Below the pieces are notes generated by a model. The model searched no databases, had not been told where the DNA came from, and saw only the letters and a program-made list of their open reading frames with translations. A stretch of 6,208 nt of DNA, taken from positions 1-6,208 of the forward strand of contig JAGDMB010000156.1 in assembly GCA_017860375.1 (NCBI GenBank). The letters are read 5' to 3'. Source of the DNA: Bacteroidota bacterium. Its GTDB lineage: Bacteria > Bacteroidota > Bacteroidia > Bacteroidales > UBA10428. A program made the translations under genes and the position numbers. Of the stretch, positions 1 through 6,030 are shown one piece after another. Every line of letters starts with the position of its first letter. The stretch's first letter is position 1.

Positions 1-86
1 ACGAGACTACCCACGCCGGTCAGGGAAAGGATCTTGAGAAAATCACGACGCTCCAGGCTGCTGAAAGGCTTTTTCCTGTTTTTCAT
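1..86 (-). CDS. Tat-exported protein, N-terminal fragment (runs off left edge)
   Basis: Read leftward from the ATG at 86-84, the frame stays open to the window edge and gives 28 complete codons. The peptide starts with a basic stretch (MKNRKKPFSSLE), followed by the twin-arginine motif ERRDFLK at residues 12-18 and a hydrophobic run (ILSLTGVGSLV). This is a textbook Tat signal, so the protein is expected to be exported folded, often with a bound cofactor. Another ATG at 94-92 meets a stop after two codons, which makes 86 the start. No Shine-Dalgarno sequence precedes it. It lies 251 bases downstream of the Tat-type aldo/keto reductase on the same strand. The mature domain is outside the window, so the family is unknown; Gfo/Idh/MocA-type or another aldo/keto reductase would be common in this context, but that is a guess from neighbourhood. 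Confidence 0.8.
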   Translation of the reverse strand, partial: MKNRKKPFSSLERRDFLKILSLTGVGSL

Positions 87-337
87 TTTTTCATTGTAAA
101 GTGTGACAAGCTGCTATAATCCGGGGAATTATGAAAAGGGGCTTTGTTTCAAAAAGTCTGCATTTTTCGGGTTGGAATCAGGCCATGAAAATACTAAAAA
201 AAACGTTCAGAACCTGCATTTACGAAAATTATTGAATTATTGGATTATCCGGAATGCGATACCGTTATAAACCCATAATCCCTCAAGGCAGATTTCAGGG
301 AAATCCAGTTTCAGAATGAATCGGAGGTGAAAAGGTC
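87..337. other. Intergenic gap between two Tat-protein genes
   Basis: These 251 bases separate the stop of the aldo/keto reductase from the start of the next leftward gene. On the leftward strand I find only very short frames (the longest noticed is 13 codons from the ATG near 220). No promoter of the TTG-N20-TAnnTTTG form found elsewhere in the window is visible here. The size of the gap suggests the left gene has its own, unrecognised, promoter rather than being read through from the reductase. Confidence 0.5.
291..305 (-). repeat. Small perfect hairpin downstream of the reductase gene
   Basis: On the transcribed strand the sequence GATTTC-CCT-GAAATC forms a 6-base-pair stem with a 3-base loop, 33 bases after the stop codon of the reductase. 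No run of T follows, so it is not a standard intrinsic terminator. It could stabilise the 3' end of the mRNA or be chance. Confidence 0.25.
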
Positions 338-1831
338 TTACACTGCAAGCACATCCGATTCTGCCCGGTTCCCCTGCCTGTCGACGGTAGTTATTTTGTA
401 TTCTGCTTTTCCTGTAACCGCAAGAGAATCGGTAAAGACAAAGGGTTGTTTTGTGGTCTGCGGCAGGTGTTTTACCGTACCGGTGCGGGTTTCATTTTTC
501 CAGATCTCATAATGGTCAATAGGATTACTGCCTGCAAAGGCCGTATCCCAGGTCAGCCTTACCCGCTGATCCCCCTCTTTGGCCAGCCGTATATTGCGCG
601 CAGCTGTGAGGCCCCCTTTCTCAATTTGAAAATAGTTGGTTTTTCCTTCTTTTACCCGGGATGCTGTTTTCTCAATGGCGGTCCGGTCGGTTTCGCTTAG
701 TCCGTCGGGCTTTATCTGCGCTGCGGTAATATTCTGCGTAAGCTGGCATTCAGCGGGATTGTCAGAGATCTGTCCGATACCGATGATAAGGGTGCTGACC
801 CCGGGCGTGGTCAGGGAATATTCAATAAGCGGCCTGAACGGAAGTTCAGGGCTGCCGACCTGGCGAACGACGTGTGACGGATGGTTTGACCAGTGGGCTC
901 CCTTGGTATACATGGCCCCGTCAGCAAAGACCTTCATGCCGATAATTCCTATATTTTTTGGAGTTGCCACGGGTATCACGTTATTCTGCATGTTAAAATT
1001 CAGCTTGTCATTGGCATTAATGGCAACCAGCATGCCCTCGATCAGGTTGTCCCTGTCGCGCTGGATCAGGTCCATCATCACACCGGCATCGTAATGGCCC
1101 GAAAAGCCGACATGACGGATCAGCTTTTCTTCTTTTGGATTCAGGCCGGTGTAATTGGTGCCGTCTCTGTAATCGCGCAGGGCAGCAAGAGCGCCGATCC
1201 GTTCGGCTTTGCTGTCGGTATCATAAAGTCCTTCGTACGCGGCATCCACATCGGCTGTCCCCGAAATGCTGTGAAGCAGGATCATGTCGAGATATGCTCC
1301 TTCGGGATAATTCCCTTCCCCGTCACCAAAGATCTGCGAGAGGCTTCGTTTCAGGTCGTCGATGGTATGTGAACCAGCCTGGCCGTTTGTCGCGTTTCTG
1401 ACGTTTTCTATATTCAGATCGCCCTTAGCAACGCGGATATGCGTCTTGGACGTAAGGAAAACCGATTGCCGCAAACCCTCGTTGTACCCCGGAATTCCAG
1501 GTATCAGCCCAAGCTTTCTGAAAGCCCTGCCGTAATTCATCTGGCTGGGTCCGTAAAGATTAGAAGTGTCAAAATAATTGATCTTTTTATCGAAGGCTTT
1601 TAGAATGATGGCAACCGGGTCCACATCCTCGGGGGTCCATTGGATGGAGGCCTGCCCACCCAGTCCAAAGGTGGTGACGTCGTGGTTGAGGAGGCCGAAA
1701 CTACGGGTCATCAGCTCCGGTCTGGCTTTAAATCCAGAAAAAACAGGTACGAGGCTTATACCGACCGCAGCCGTTGCCGATGTCTTAATAAAACTCCGGC
1801 GGCTGATATTTTTTTCCGTTTTTGTTTTCAT
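338..1831 (-). CDS. Tat-exported aldo/keto reductase with C-terminal FN3-like domain
   Basis: This is a predicted NAD(P)-dependent oxidoreductase of the aldo/keto reductase superfamily, acting outside the cytoplasm; the substrate is unknown. Residues 10-16 (SRRSFIK) plus a hydrophobic stretch to about 33 form a Tat signal. The TIM-barrel follows from about 43 to 400. All four family catalytic residues are visible: Asp88 and Tyr93 in FDTSNLYG, Lys129 in LTSK, and His187 in ILLH. The segment STLIIGIG (346-353) matches the cofactor phosphate-binding region of the family. Residues about 409-497 look like a fibronectin type III domain (RLTWDT, IDHYEIWKN, AEYKITTVD, then a GNRAESD turn), which is not part of the usual enzyme of about 320 residues. 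The start at 1831 gives the complete Tat signal; it has no Shine-Dalgarno but a good promoter lies 24 bases upstream. The gene sits 58 bases after a small DNA-binding protein and before another Tat protein. The fold is certain, the FN3 call is likely, and the function beyond that is open. Confidence 0.93.
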   Translation of the reverse strand: MKTKTEKNISRRSFIKTSATAAVGISLVPVFSGFKARPELMTRSFGLLNHDVTTFGLGGQASIQWTPEDVDPVAIILKAFDKKINYFDTSNLYGPSQMNYGRAFRKLGLIPGIPGYNEGLRQSVFLTSKTHIRVAKGDLNIENVRNATNGQAGSHTIDDLKRSLSQIFGDGEGNYPEGAYLDMILLHSISGTADVDAAYEGLYDTDSKAERIGALAALRDYRDGTNYTGLNPKEEKLIRHVGFSGHYDAGVMMDLIQRDRDNLIEGMLVAINANDKLNFNMQNNVIPVATPKNIGIIGMKVFADGAMYTKGAHWSNHPSHVVRQVGSPELPFRPLIEYSLTTPGVSTLIIGIGQISDNPAECQLTQNITAAQIKPDGLSETDRTAIEKTASRVKEGKTNYFQIEKGGLTAARNIRLAKEGDQRVRLTWDTAFAGSNPIDHYEIWKNETRTGTVKHLPQTTKQPFVFTDSLAVTGKAEYKITTVDRQGNRAESDVLAV

Positions 1832-1854
1832 CGTGGAGGTTTTAGTAGTGCATG

Positions 1855-1885
1855 CAAATTTACTGCATCCGCAAATTCAAAACAA
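1855..1885 (-). promoter_or_regulatory. Bacteroidota-type promoter for the reductase gene
   Basis: On the leftward strand TTG (1885-1883), then 20 bases, then TAAATTTG (1862-1855) matches the Bacteroidota -33/-7 form, with all six fixed positions of TAnnTTTG present. The -33 element starts five bases beyond the stop of the upstream regulator gene. A start about 5-7 bases downstream of the -7 box would leave a leader of roughly 17 bases. This implies the reductase can be transcribed independently of the two genes before it. Confidence 0.65.
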
Positions 1886-1889
1886 GGTT

Positions 1890-2093
1890 TTATTCCCGGT
1901 AATAGTCCCTGAACTTTTCATCCATACTTTCAAGGAACCACCTGTCGATCATTGATTTTTTATATCGCCATTCCTTTCCCAACTTGGCCGCAGGAATCTT
2001 CTTTTCCTGTGACCAGGTATAAATGGTCTGCGGTTTTACCCGGAGGTATTCGGCTACCTCTTCGAGGGTCATGATTTTATCGTTGTCGTCCAT
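1890..2093 (-). CDS. Small helix-turn-helix protein, excisionase/BldC-like (HTH_17)
   Basis: This 67-residue protein is essentially one winged helix-turn-helix domain of the MerR/excisionase type. MTLEEVAEYLRV (8-19) is the first helix, KPQTIYTWSQEKKI (20-33) contains the recognition helix, and AAKLGKEWRYKKSMIDRWF (35-53) is the wing and following helix, a common signature of HTH_17 proteins. A charged tail (ESMDEKFRDYYRE) completes it. There is no ligand or dimerisation domain, so it resembles the stand-alone regulator BldC in size and shape more than a full MerR protein. It is encoded 24 bases after the membrane protein gene, without a clear Shine-Dalgarno or promoter of its own, and is probably co-transcribed with it from the promoter at 2883-2853. 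The domain is common on mobile elements as Xis, but no integrase or attachment site is seen here, so a chromosomal regulator is more likely. Its targets are unknown. Confidence 0.9.
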   Translation of the reverse strand: MDDNDKIMTLEEVAEYLRVKPQTIYTWSQEKKIPAAKLGKEWRYKKSMIDRWFLESMDEKFRDYYRE

Positions 2094-2117
2094 GGCTTGA
2101 TAAAAGATCGGTTGACT

Positions 2118-2840
2118 TTATTGGGGCGTCTTATTTTCCTGCTCTCCGGTTTTTGCTTCGGGGTGAGGCGTGAACAGTTGCACCACCGATTGTATGACCG
2201 CCACATAAAAATTGCTTTCGCGTACCCTGAAGAGCTCGAACGGAAGGTCACGGCTGCCGACGAAAGGCCGCAGATTCCAGGCCAGCTGCGAAGCTACAAA
2301 AGCAAAAATAACGATCCAGATTTTAAAAATCTTCATGCCCAGCTTGGGATAGATATTTTTTTTCTCACAGGAAAAAGAAAGTCCGCTGATGATGGTTTTT
2401 ACGGCAAAAAGACCCGAAAAAGAGAAAATGGCCACATGCAGGATTTTCAGAAAGGAATAATTGCTGCTGGTGATCATGAAGAATATCACGATAGGAGCAA
2501 AGGACAAGGCTATGGTGGAGAAAACGATAAATCCCGACAGGATGACGTTTGCCATCTGGGAGAGCGTCATGGTAGAACCAATCATGTACTGGATAACATA
2601 TAGGGCGGGGAAACAGATCAGCAGGGAAAGAAATATCAGACAGGGAACCTTTAGGCCCGTGACAAGACTTTGCAGAAAGCCATTGTAACTGCCCATTACA
2701 ATTCCATATAAAAAAGTGAAAAGAAGGATGAACAGCACCTGTTTCAGTACAAATTTCCGGGAAAACTCAGTATTGCTCAACATCTCAAAATATTCATCGC
2801 TGTGTTGGAATACTTTAAAGACGGACAGATTTGTTTTCAT
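2118..2840 (-). CDS. Five-helix integral membrane protein of unknown function
   Basis: The 240-residue product has about five hydrophobic membrane segments, near residues 33-51, 64-87, 97-122, 129-153 and 168-188. It ends in a hydrophilic tail rich in E, K, T and P. After the last helix comes a distinctive stretch, AWNLRPFVG followed by LPFELFRVRESNF (187-211), whose density of aromatic, Arg and Pro residues suggests a conserved functional region. I have only a weak, unverified recollection of this stretch in uncharacterised membrane proteins with Yip1-like layouts and assign no function. The start was placed at 2840, not at the in-frame ATG at 2873: the -7 promoter box lies between the two, and AGGAAAA sits about 8 bases before 2840 as a possible ribosome site. 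The extra 11 residues would also be atypical. It leads a likely two-gene unit with the small DNA-binding protein. Confidence 0.8.
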   Translation of the reverse strand: MKTNLSVFKVFQHSDEYFEMLSNTEFSRKFVLKQVLFILLFTFLYGIVMGSYNGFLQSLVTGLKVPCLIFLSLLICFPALYVIQYMIGSTMTLSQMANVILSGFIVFSTIALSFAPIVIFFMITSSNYSFLKILHVAIFSFSGLFAVKTIISGLSFSCEKKNIYPKLGMKIFKIWIVIFAFVASQLAWNLRPFVGSRDLPFELFRVRESNFYVAVIQSVVQLFTPHPEAKTGEQENKTPQ

Positions 2841-2850
2841 GCTTTTTTCC

Positions 2851-2900
2851 TGTAAATATATATCATAAAACAATAAAATACAATAATAAACAGTAAATAT
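2851..2900. repeat. AT-rich decamer ladder, copy 1 of a duplicated promoter region
   Basis: On the + strand the region divides into 10-base units, several of which start CA and continue A-rich: CAATAAAATA (2871), CAATAATAAA (2881), CAGTAAATAT (2891). It aligns without gaps to 6031-6080: 34 of 40 bases over 2851-2890 and 40 of 50 over 2851-2900 are identical by hand count, including complete identity of TGTAAATATA at one end and CAATAATAAACA at the other. A 10-base period places the units on about the same face of the helix, as expected for a tandem protein site or a bent promoter-upstream element. Confidence 0.6.
2853..2883 (-). promoter_or_regulatory. Bacteroidota-type promoter for the membrane-protein/regulator unit
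   Basis: On the leftward strand TTG (2883-2881), 20 bases, then TATATTTA (2860-2853) fits the -33/-7 form with one mismatch in the -7 box (A instead of the final G). The distance to the start codon at 2840 is short: transcription starting about 5-7 bases past the box leaves a leader of fewer than 10 bases. The same elements at the same spacing occur at 6063-6033. Confidence 0.65.
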
Positions 2901-3049
2901 TTATAACAATTTTTTTAAACAATTGAGCCAAGGAGTCTGTTAAAATTTCTTAAAATGTGCGGTATGATGGACAATAGGCGATGTATTGCATCATTTTATT
3001 TTTAATTTCACAGTGCCTGTTGGGATTTGTCTTATATTCACCTTGTCGC
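2884..3049. other. Divergent intergenic region upstream of the DUF5916 gene
   Basis: This AT-rich stretch must hold the promoter of the rightward gene, but none of the TTGs in it has a TAnnTTTG-like box 19-21 bases downstream. It carries short direct repeats: AACAATT at 2905 and 2918, and TTAAAAT at 2940 and 2950, the latter again with a 10-base period. These could be regulatory sites or chance in such AT-rich sequence. Confidence 0.4.
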
Positions 3050-5485
3050 ATGAAATATTTAACCCTGATTGTCTTTTTCTTCCTTATTTCCCAATTCCTT
3101 GAAGCACAGGTTAAAAATGGAGCACCGGCTAAAAAAAGCGTGGAAGCTTTGTATATTGACAAGCCGCTGACCATCGATGCCGTGCTGGATGAACCGGCCT
3201 ACCGGCAGGCCCGGCCTGCGAAGGATTTTGTCCAGTTGTTTCCTTATAACGGGAAACCTTCCCAACAGCCGACCGAAGCCTTCTTTTTTTATGACCAGAG
3301 GGCCGTATATGTGGGAGCCATGCTTTATGACAGTGCTCCCGACAGTATTTTCAATCTTTATACCGAACGCGACCAGTTCGGGATGTTTGATTATTTTGGT
3401 GTATACCTCGACCCCTATAATGAAGGACAGCTTGCCTTTGGTTTTTTTATAAGCCCTGCAGGGGTTCAGTTTGACCTTAAGGCAACAAAAATAAGCGAGG
3501 GCGATAGTGAAGACGAAAAATGGAACGCGGTATGGGAAAGCAAAACCCGTATAACCGAAGAGGGATGGATCGTGGAAATGCGGATCCCTTATTCGGCCCT
3601 CCGCTTTCCCGATAAGGAAGTGCATACATGGGGACTCAACATGTTCAGAAACATACGAAGGTACAATTCGAACAACTCGTGGAGTCTGGTGGACCGGACT
3701 GTGTCGGGATTTATTCACCAGGAAGGGGAACTTACCGGCATAAAAAACATAAAACCTCCCGTGCGCCTTTCCCTTAGCCCGTACCTGGCAGCTTATGTGG
3801 AAACCAGAAGCGGCGAGGCGAAACCTGATTTCACTTACAAGGGAGGCATGGACCTGAAGTATGGCCTTTCCGAGAGCTTTACCCTCGATATGATGCTGAT
3901 TCCGGATTTCGGCCAGATCCAGTCCGACGACAAGGAACTGAACCTGTCACCCTACGAATTGTACTACGATGAAAAACGGCAGTTCTTTACCGAAGGCACC
4001 GAACTGTTTCAGCGCGGAGGTATTTTTTACTCCCGGAGAATCGGCGGAACACCTCTTTTTTCGGGTAATGCCGAATCTTCGCTGGATAGCAATGAAATTG
4101 TGGATTACAATCCGGTTGAGACCCAGTTGCTGAATGCAACAAAGATCTCGGGCCGCACGGTGAAAGGCTGGGGCATTGGATTTCTGAATGCCATGACACT
4201 GCCTTCCCATGCCGTCCTGAAAGATACCCTTACCGGGGAGACCCGCGAGGTTACAACCCAGAACTTCACAAATTACAATGTTTCGGTAGTCGACAAATCC
4301 CTGAAGAATAATTCGTATGTAAGCCTCATCAACTCCAATATGGCTCTCGCCAACAATCCTCTCATGGCCAATGTCACTGCCACTGAATTCCAGGTCAGGA
4401 ACAAAAAGATGACCTACGCCGTGAGCGGCAATGCAGGATACAGTATACGGGGCGATACAACCAGGGAAAAGGGATTCACCGCATCCCTGGGATTTAATAA
4501 AAACAGCGGGAAATTCCGTTTCGGATTTTCCCAAAGCATCTGTTCCGATGCTTACAATCCCAATGATCTGGGGTACCTGCGGCGGAACAATGAAATGATC
4601 ACCGAGGTTGAAGCCGGGTATCATATTTTTGAACCGGTATGGATCATCAGGGAGTCTCATCTGAACGCCGGTTGGGAATATACCCGTATGGTGGATCCTT
4701 CGGATAAATTCGGCCATGAAATCGGGATTGACTGGTATACCCTGTTCAAAAACAATTATGAACTTGAAATATTTACCGCCATTGAGACCAACCGGCATGA
4801 TTATTACGAAACCCGCGTGGCCGGGAGGTATTTTGTCAATCCGATGTATTGGACTATAAACGCATACCTGGCTACCGACTCCAGAAAACCGGTCAGTTTG
4901 TCTGTCGGAGGAGGAACCTATACAAAACCCTCCAATGATCAGTACGGATACTCCGGAAACACGGAACTGAATATCCGCATCGGCCAGAGAGTGCAGATCT
5001 ACTATGAATTCGGATTCGATAATGCGCTCAATGAGCTTGATTATGTCAACAAGACCGATAGCGAGGATACCATCTATTTTGCCAAACGCGATATCCGTAC
5101 CATCGAGAATGTGCTGGCATGCGCCTATGCAATAACCAACAAGGCCGGAATAAGTTTGCGGATGCGTCACTACTGGTCAGGAGCCGCCTGCAAGGAATTT
5201 TACCAGTTGCAGGAGGACGGATCCCTGCTTTTGGATGAAATGTACGACCAGAACCACGATGAGAATTACAATGCTTTCAATATCGATATGCTGTTCCGGT
5301 GGGTCTTTGCGCCCGGTTCGGAATTGTCGCTTGCCTGGAAAAACACCATATTTGATCAGAAGGATCAGGTAACCAATGCCTATTTTGAAAACCTGGACAA
5401 CACGTTAAATTCCGACCAGACGAACAGCATTTCTCTGAAAATTCTTTATTACCTTGACTATAATCAAGTGAGAAGAAACAAATAG
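3050..5485 (+). CDS. Exported CBM9-like / DUF5916 protein, probable outer-membrane barrel
   Basis: The 811-residue product starts with a Sec signal peptide (hydrophobic core LIVFFFLISQFL, probable cleavage after Ala19, before Gln20). Residues about 33-215 resemble the carbohydrate-binding family 9-like domain: LTIDAVLDEPAYRQA (40-54), YLDPYNEG (119-126), WNAVWESKTRITEEGWIVEM (158-177) and WGLNMFRNIRR (194-204). From about 238 to the end it matches DUF5916, with the recognisable motifs PDFGQIQSDDKELNLSPYE (285-303) and EKRQFFTEG (308-316). The rest is long and rich in alternating aromatic/polar strands, ending in SISLKILYYLDY, as expected of an outer-membrane beta-barrel. No enzymatic activity is established for this family; binding or passage of a saccharide is plausible because of the N-terminal domain. 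The start at 3050 was chosen over the in-frame ATG at 2981 because it gives a clean signal peptide. No TonB or SusC/SusD partner is nearby, so it seems a stand-alone unit. Length is normal for the family and the frame is intact. Confidence 0.9.
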   Translation: MKYLTLIVFFFLISQFLEAQVKNGAPAKKSVEALYIDKPLTIDAVLDEPAYRQARPAKDFVQLFPYNGKPSQQPTEAFFFYDQRAVYVGAMLYDSAPDSIFNLYTERDQFGMFDYFGVYLDPYNEGQLAFGFFISPAGVQFDLKATKISEGDSEDEKWNAVWESKTRITEEGWIVEMRIPYSALRFPDKEVHTWGLNMFRNIRRYNSNNSWSLVDRTVSGFIHQEGELTGIKNIKPPVRLSLSPYLAAYVETRSGEAKPDFTYKGGMDLKYGLSESFTLDMMLIPDFGQIQSDDKELNLSPYELYYDEKRQFFTEGTELFQRGGIFYSRRIGGTPLFSGNAESSLDSNEIVDYNPVETQLLNATKISGRTVKGWGIGFLNAMTLPSHAVLKDTLTGETREVTTQNFTNYNVSVVDKSLKNNSYVSLINSNMALANNPLMANVTATEFQVRNKKMTYAVSGNAGYSIRGDTTREKGFTASLGFNKNSGKFRFGFSQSICSDAYNPNDLGYLRRNNEMITEVEAGYHIFEPVWIIRESHLNAGWEYTRMVDPSDKFGHEIGIDWYTLFKNNYELEIFTAIETNRHDYYETRVAGRYFVNPMYWTINAYLATDSRKPVSLSVGGGTYTKPSNDQYGYSGNTELNIRIGQRVQIYYEFGFDNALNELDYVNKTDSEDTIYFAKRDIRTIENVLACAYAITNKAGISLRMRHYWSGAACKEFYQLQEDGSLLLDEMYDQNHDENYNAFNIDMLFRWVFAPGSELSLAWKNTIFDQKDQVTNAYFENLDNTLNSDQTNSISLKILYYLDYNQVRRNK

Positions 5486-5577
5486 GCATTCGAAATCTTT
5501 ATCTTTCAAACTCATATCTCTGAGCAGCCTACGGATAAAGGTCCTACTATGGATCGCCTTCCTGGATGGTTGCCCGG
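5486..5577. other. Convergent intergenic gap
   Basis: These 92 bases lie between two stop codons facing each other. I looked for a bidirectional terminator and found only weak stems of 4-5 pairs (for example CTCA...TGAG near 5511-5524) with no T run on either strand. Nothing else is recognised. Confidence 0.4.
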
Positions 5578-6003
5578 CTATTCACGTATTATCCGGCGGT
5601 ATAAAATCGCCACTATACTGAGAATCGGAGTCAAACCCACCACAAGCAGGTACGCTACAAATCCATTTTCCCTTGGATGCGGGTATTGATCTGCGAAAGC
5701 CCAGACACAGGATCCAAACAAAAGAACATTGCAGATAACAGTCGCTGTTTTCAAAGCCGGACGGATGGAGGATGAACGGTCGGCATTGCTCTTTTCCTCC
5801 GACGTTTTCTTCTTCCTGTTAAAAACCGGCCATTCCAATATTGGACCGTTGCGCCAAATTACGAACAGGTTGAAAACCGGGACCAGCAGCAGGAGCAAGG
5901 CCAGAACAATGTACACCGCTTCTCTGGACATGCCATCGGTCATGAGAACAAGGCATGTGAATCCAAACAAAGCAACATTACTGATGAAGGCAAGGAGTTT
6001 CAT
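5578..6003 (-). CDS. Small four-helix membrane protein made of two similar hairpins
   Basis: The 141-residue product has four predicted membrane helices, near residues 2-21, 29-49, 84-104 and 115-136. A charged linker (52-83, including RKKKTSEEK) joins the halves and, by the positive-inside rule, is probably cytoplasmic. The halves look like an internal duplication: ISNVALFG (7-14) matches ICNVLLFG (90-97), and LVPVFNLFVIWR (40-51) matches LTPILSIVAILYR (124-136), with nearly equal spacing. I do not recognise the family and propose no function. The start at 6003 follows a leader of about 20 bases behind a well-formed promoter. It is convergent with the DUF5916 gene and appears to be a single-gene unit. 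Its promoter closely copies that of the other membrane-protein gene, which hints at co-expression with that unit. Confidence 0.82.
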   Translation of the reverse strand: MKLLAFISNVALFGFTCLVLMTDGMSREAVYIVLALLLLLVPVFNLFVIWRNGPILEWPVFNRKKKTSEEKSNADRSSSIRPALKTATVICNVLLFGSCVWAFADQYPHPRENGFVAYLLVVGLTPILSIVAILYRRIIRE

Positions 6004-6030
6004 GGTGAATGGTTTTTTAGTGTTTTAATC

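Noticed and set aside
636..1372. Overlapping + strand frames of about 150 codons opposite the reductase gene
   Set aside because: They are antisense to an enzyme with all its catalytic motifs intact, and their translations show no domain or signal.
1890..2093. The HTH protein as a phage or transposon excisionase
   Set aside because: There is no integrase, attachment site, relaxase or other mobile gene in the window, and the gene sits in an ordinary-looking unit. It cannot be fully excluded from this window alone.
2841..2873. Longer start for the five-helix membrane protein
   Set aside because: The -7 promoter box at 2860-2853 lies inside this extension, and the ATG at 2840 has a better upstream context.
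2851..2900. Decamer ladder considered as a CRISPR array or mobile-element end
   Set aside because: The units are 10 bases with no spacers, no cas genes are present, no target-site duplication is seen, and the similarity to the second copy ends with the promoter.
3020..3040. Promoter for the DUF5916 gene (TTG at 3020 with TATATTCA at 3033)
   Set aside because: The spacing is 10 bases instead of about 20, and the second box has two mismatches.
2981..3049. Upstream in-frame start for the DUF5916 gene
   Set aside because: It adds 23 residues before a complete signal peptide that starts cleanly at 3050.
3947..5170. A 407-codon open frame on the - strand inside the DUF5916 gene
   Set aside because: It is antisense to a well-supported coding region, its translation matches no family I recognise, and it lacks a plausible start context. 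Long antisense frames are common opposite biased coding sequence.
5486..5577. Bidirectional terminator between the convergent genes
   Set aside because: Only 4-5-pair stems without T runs were found.
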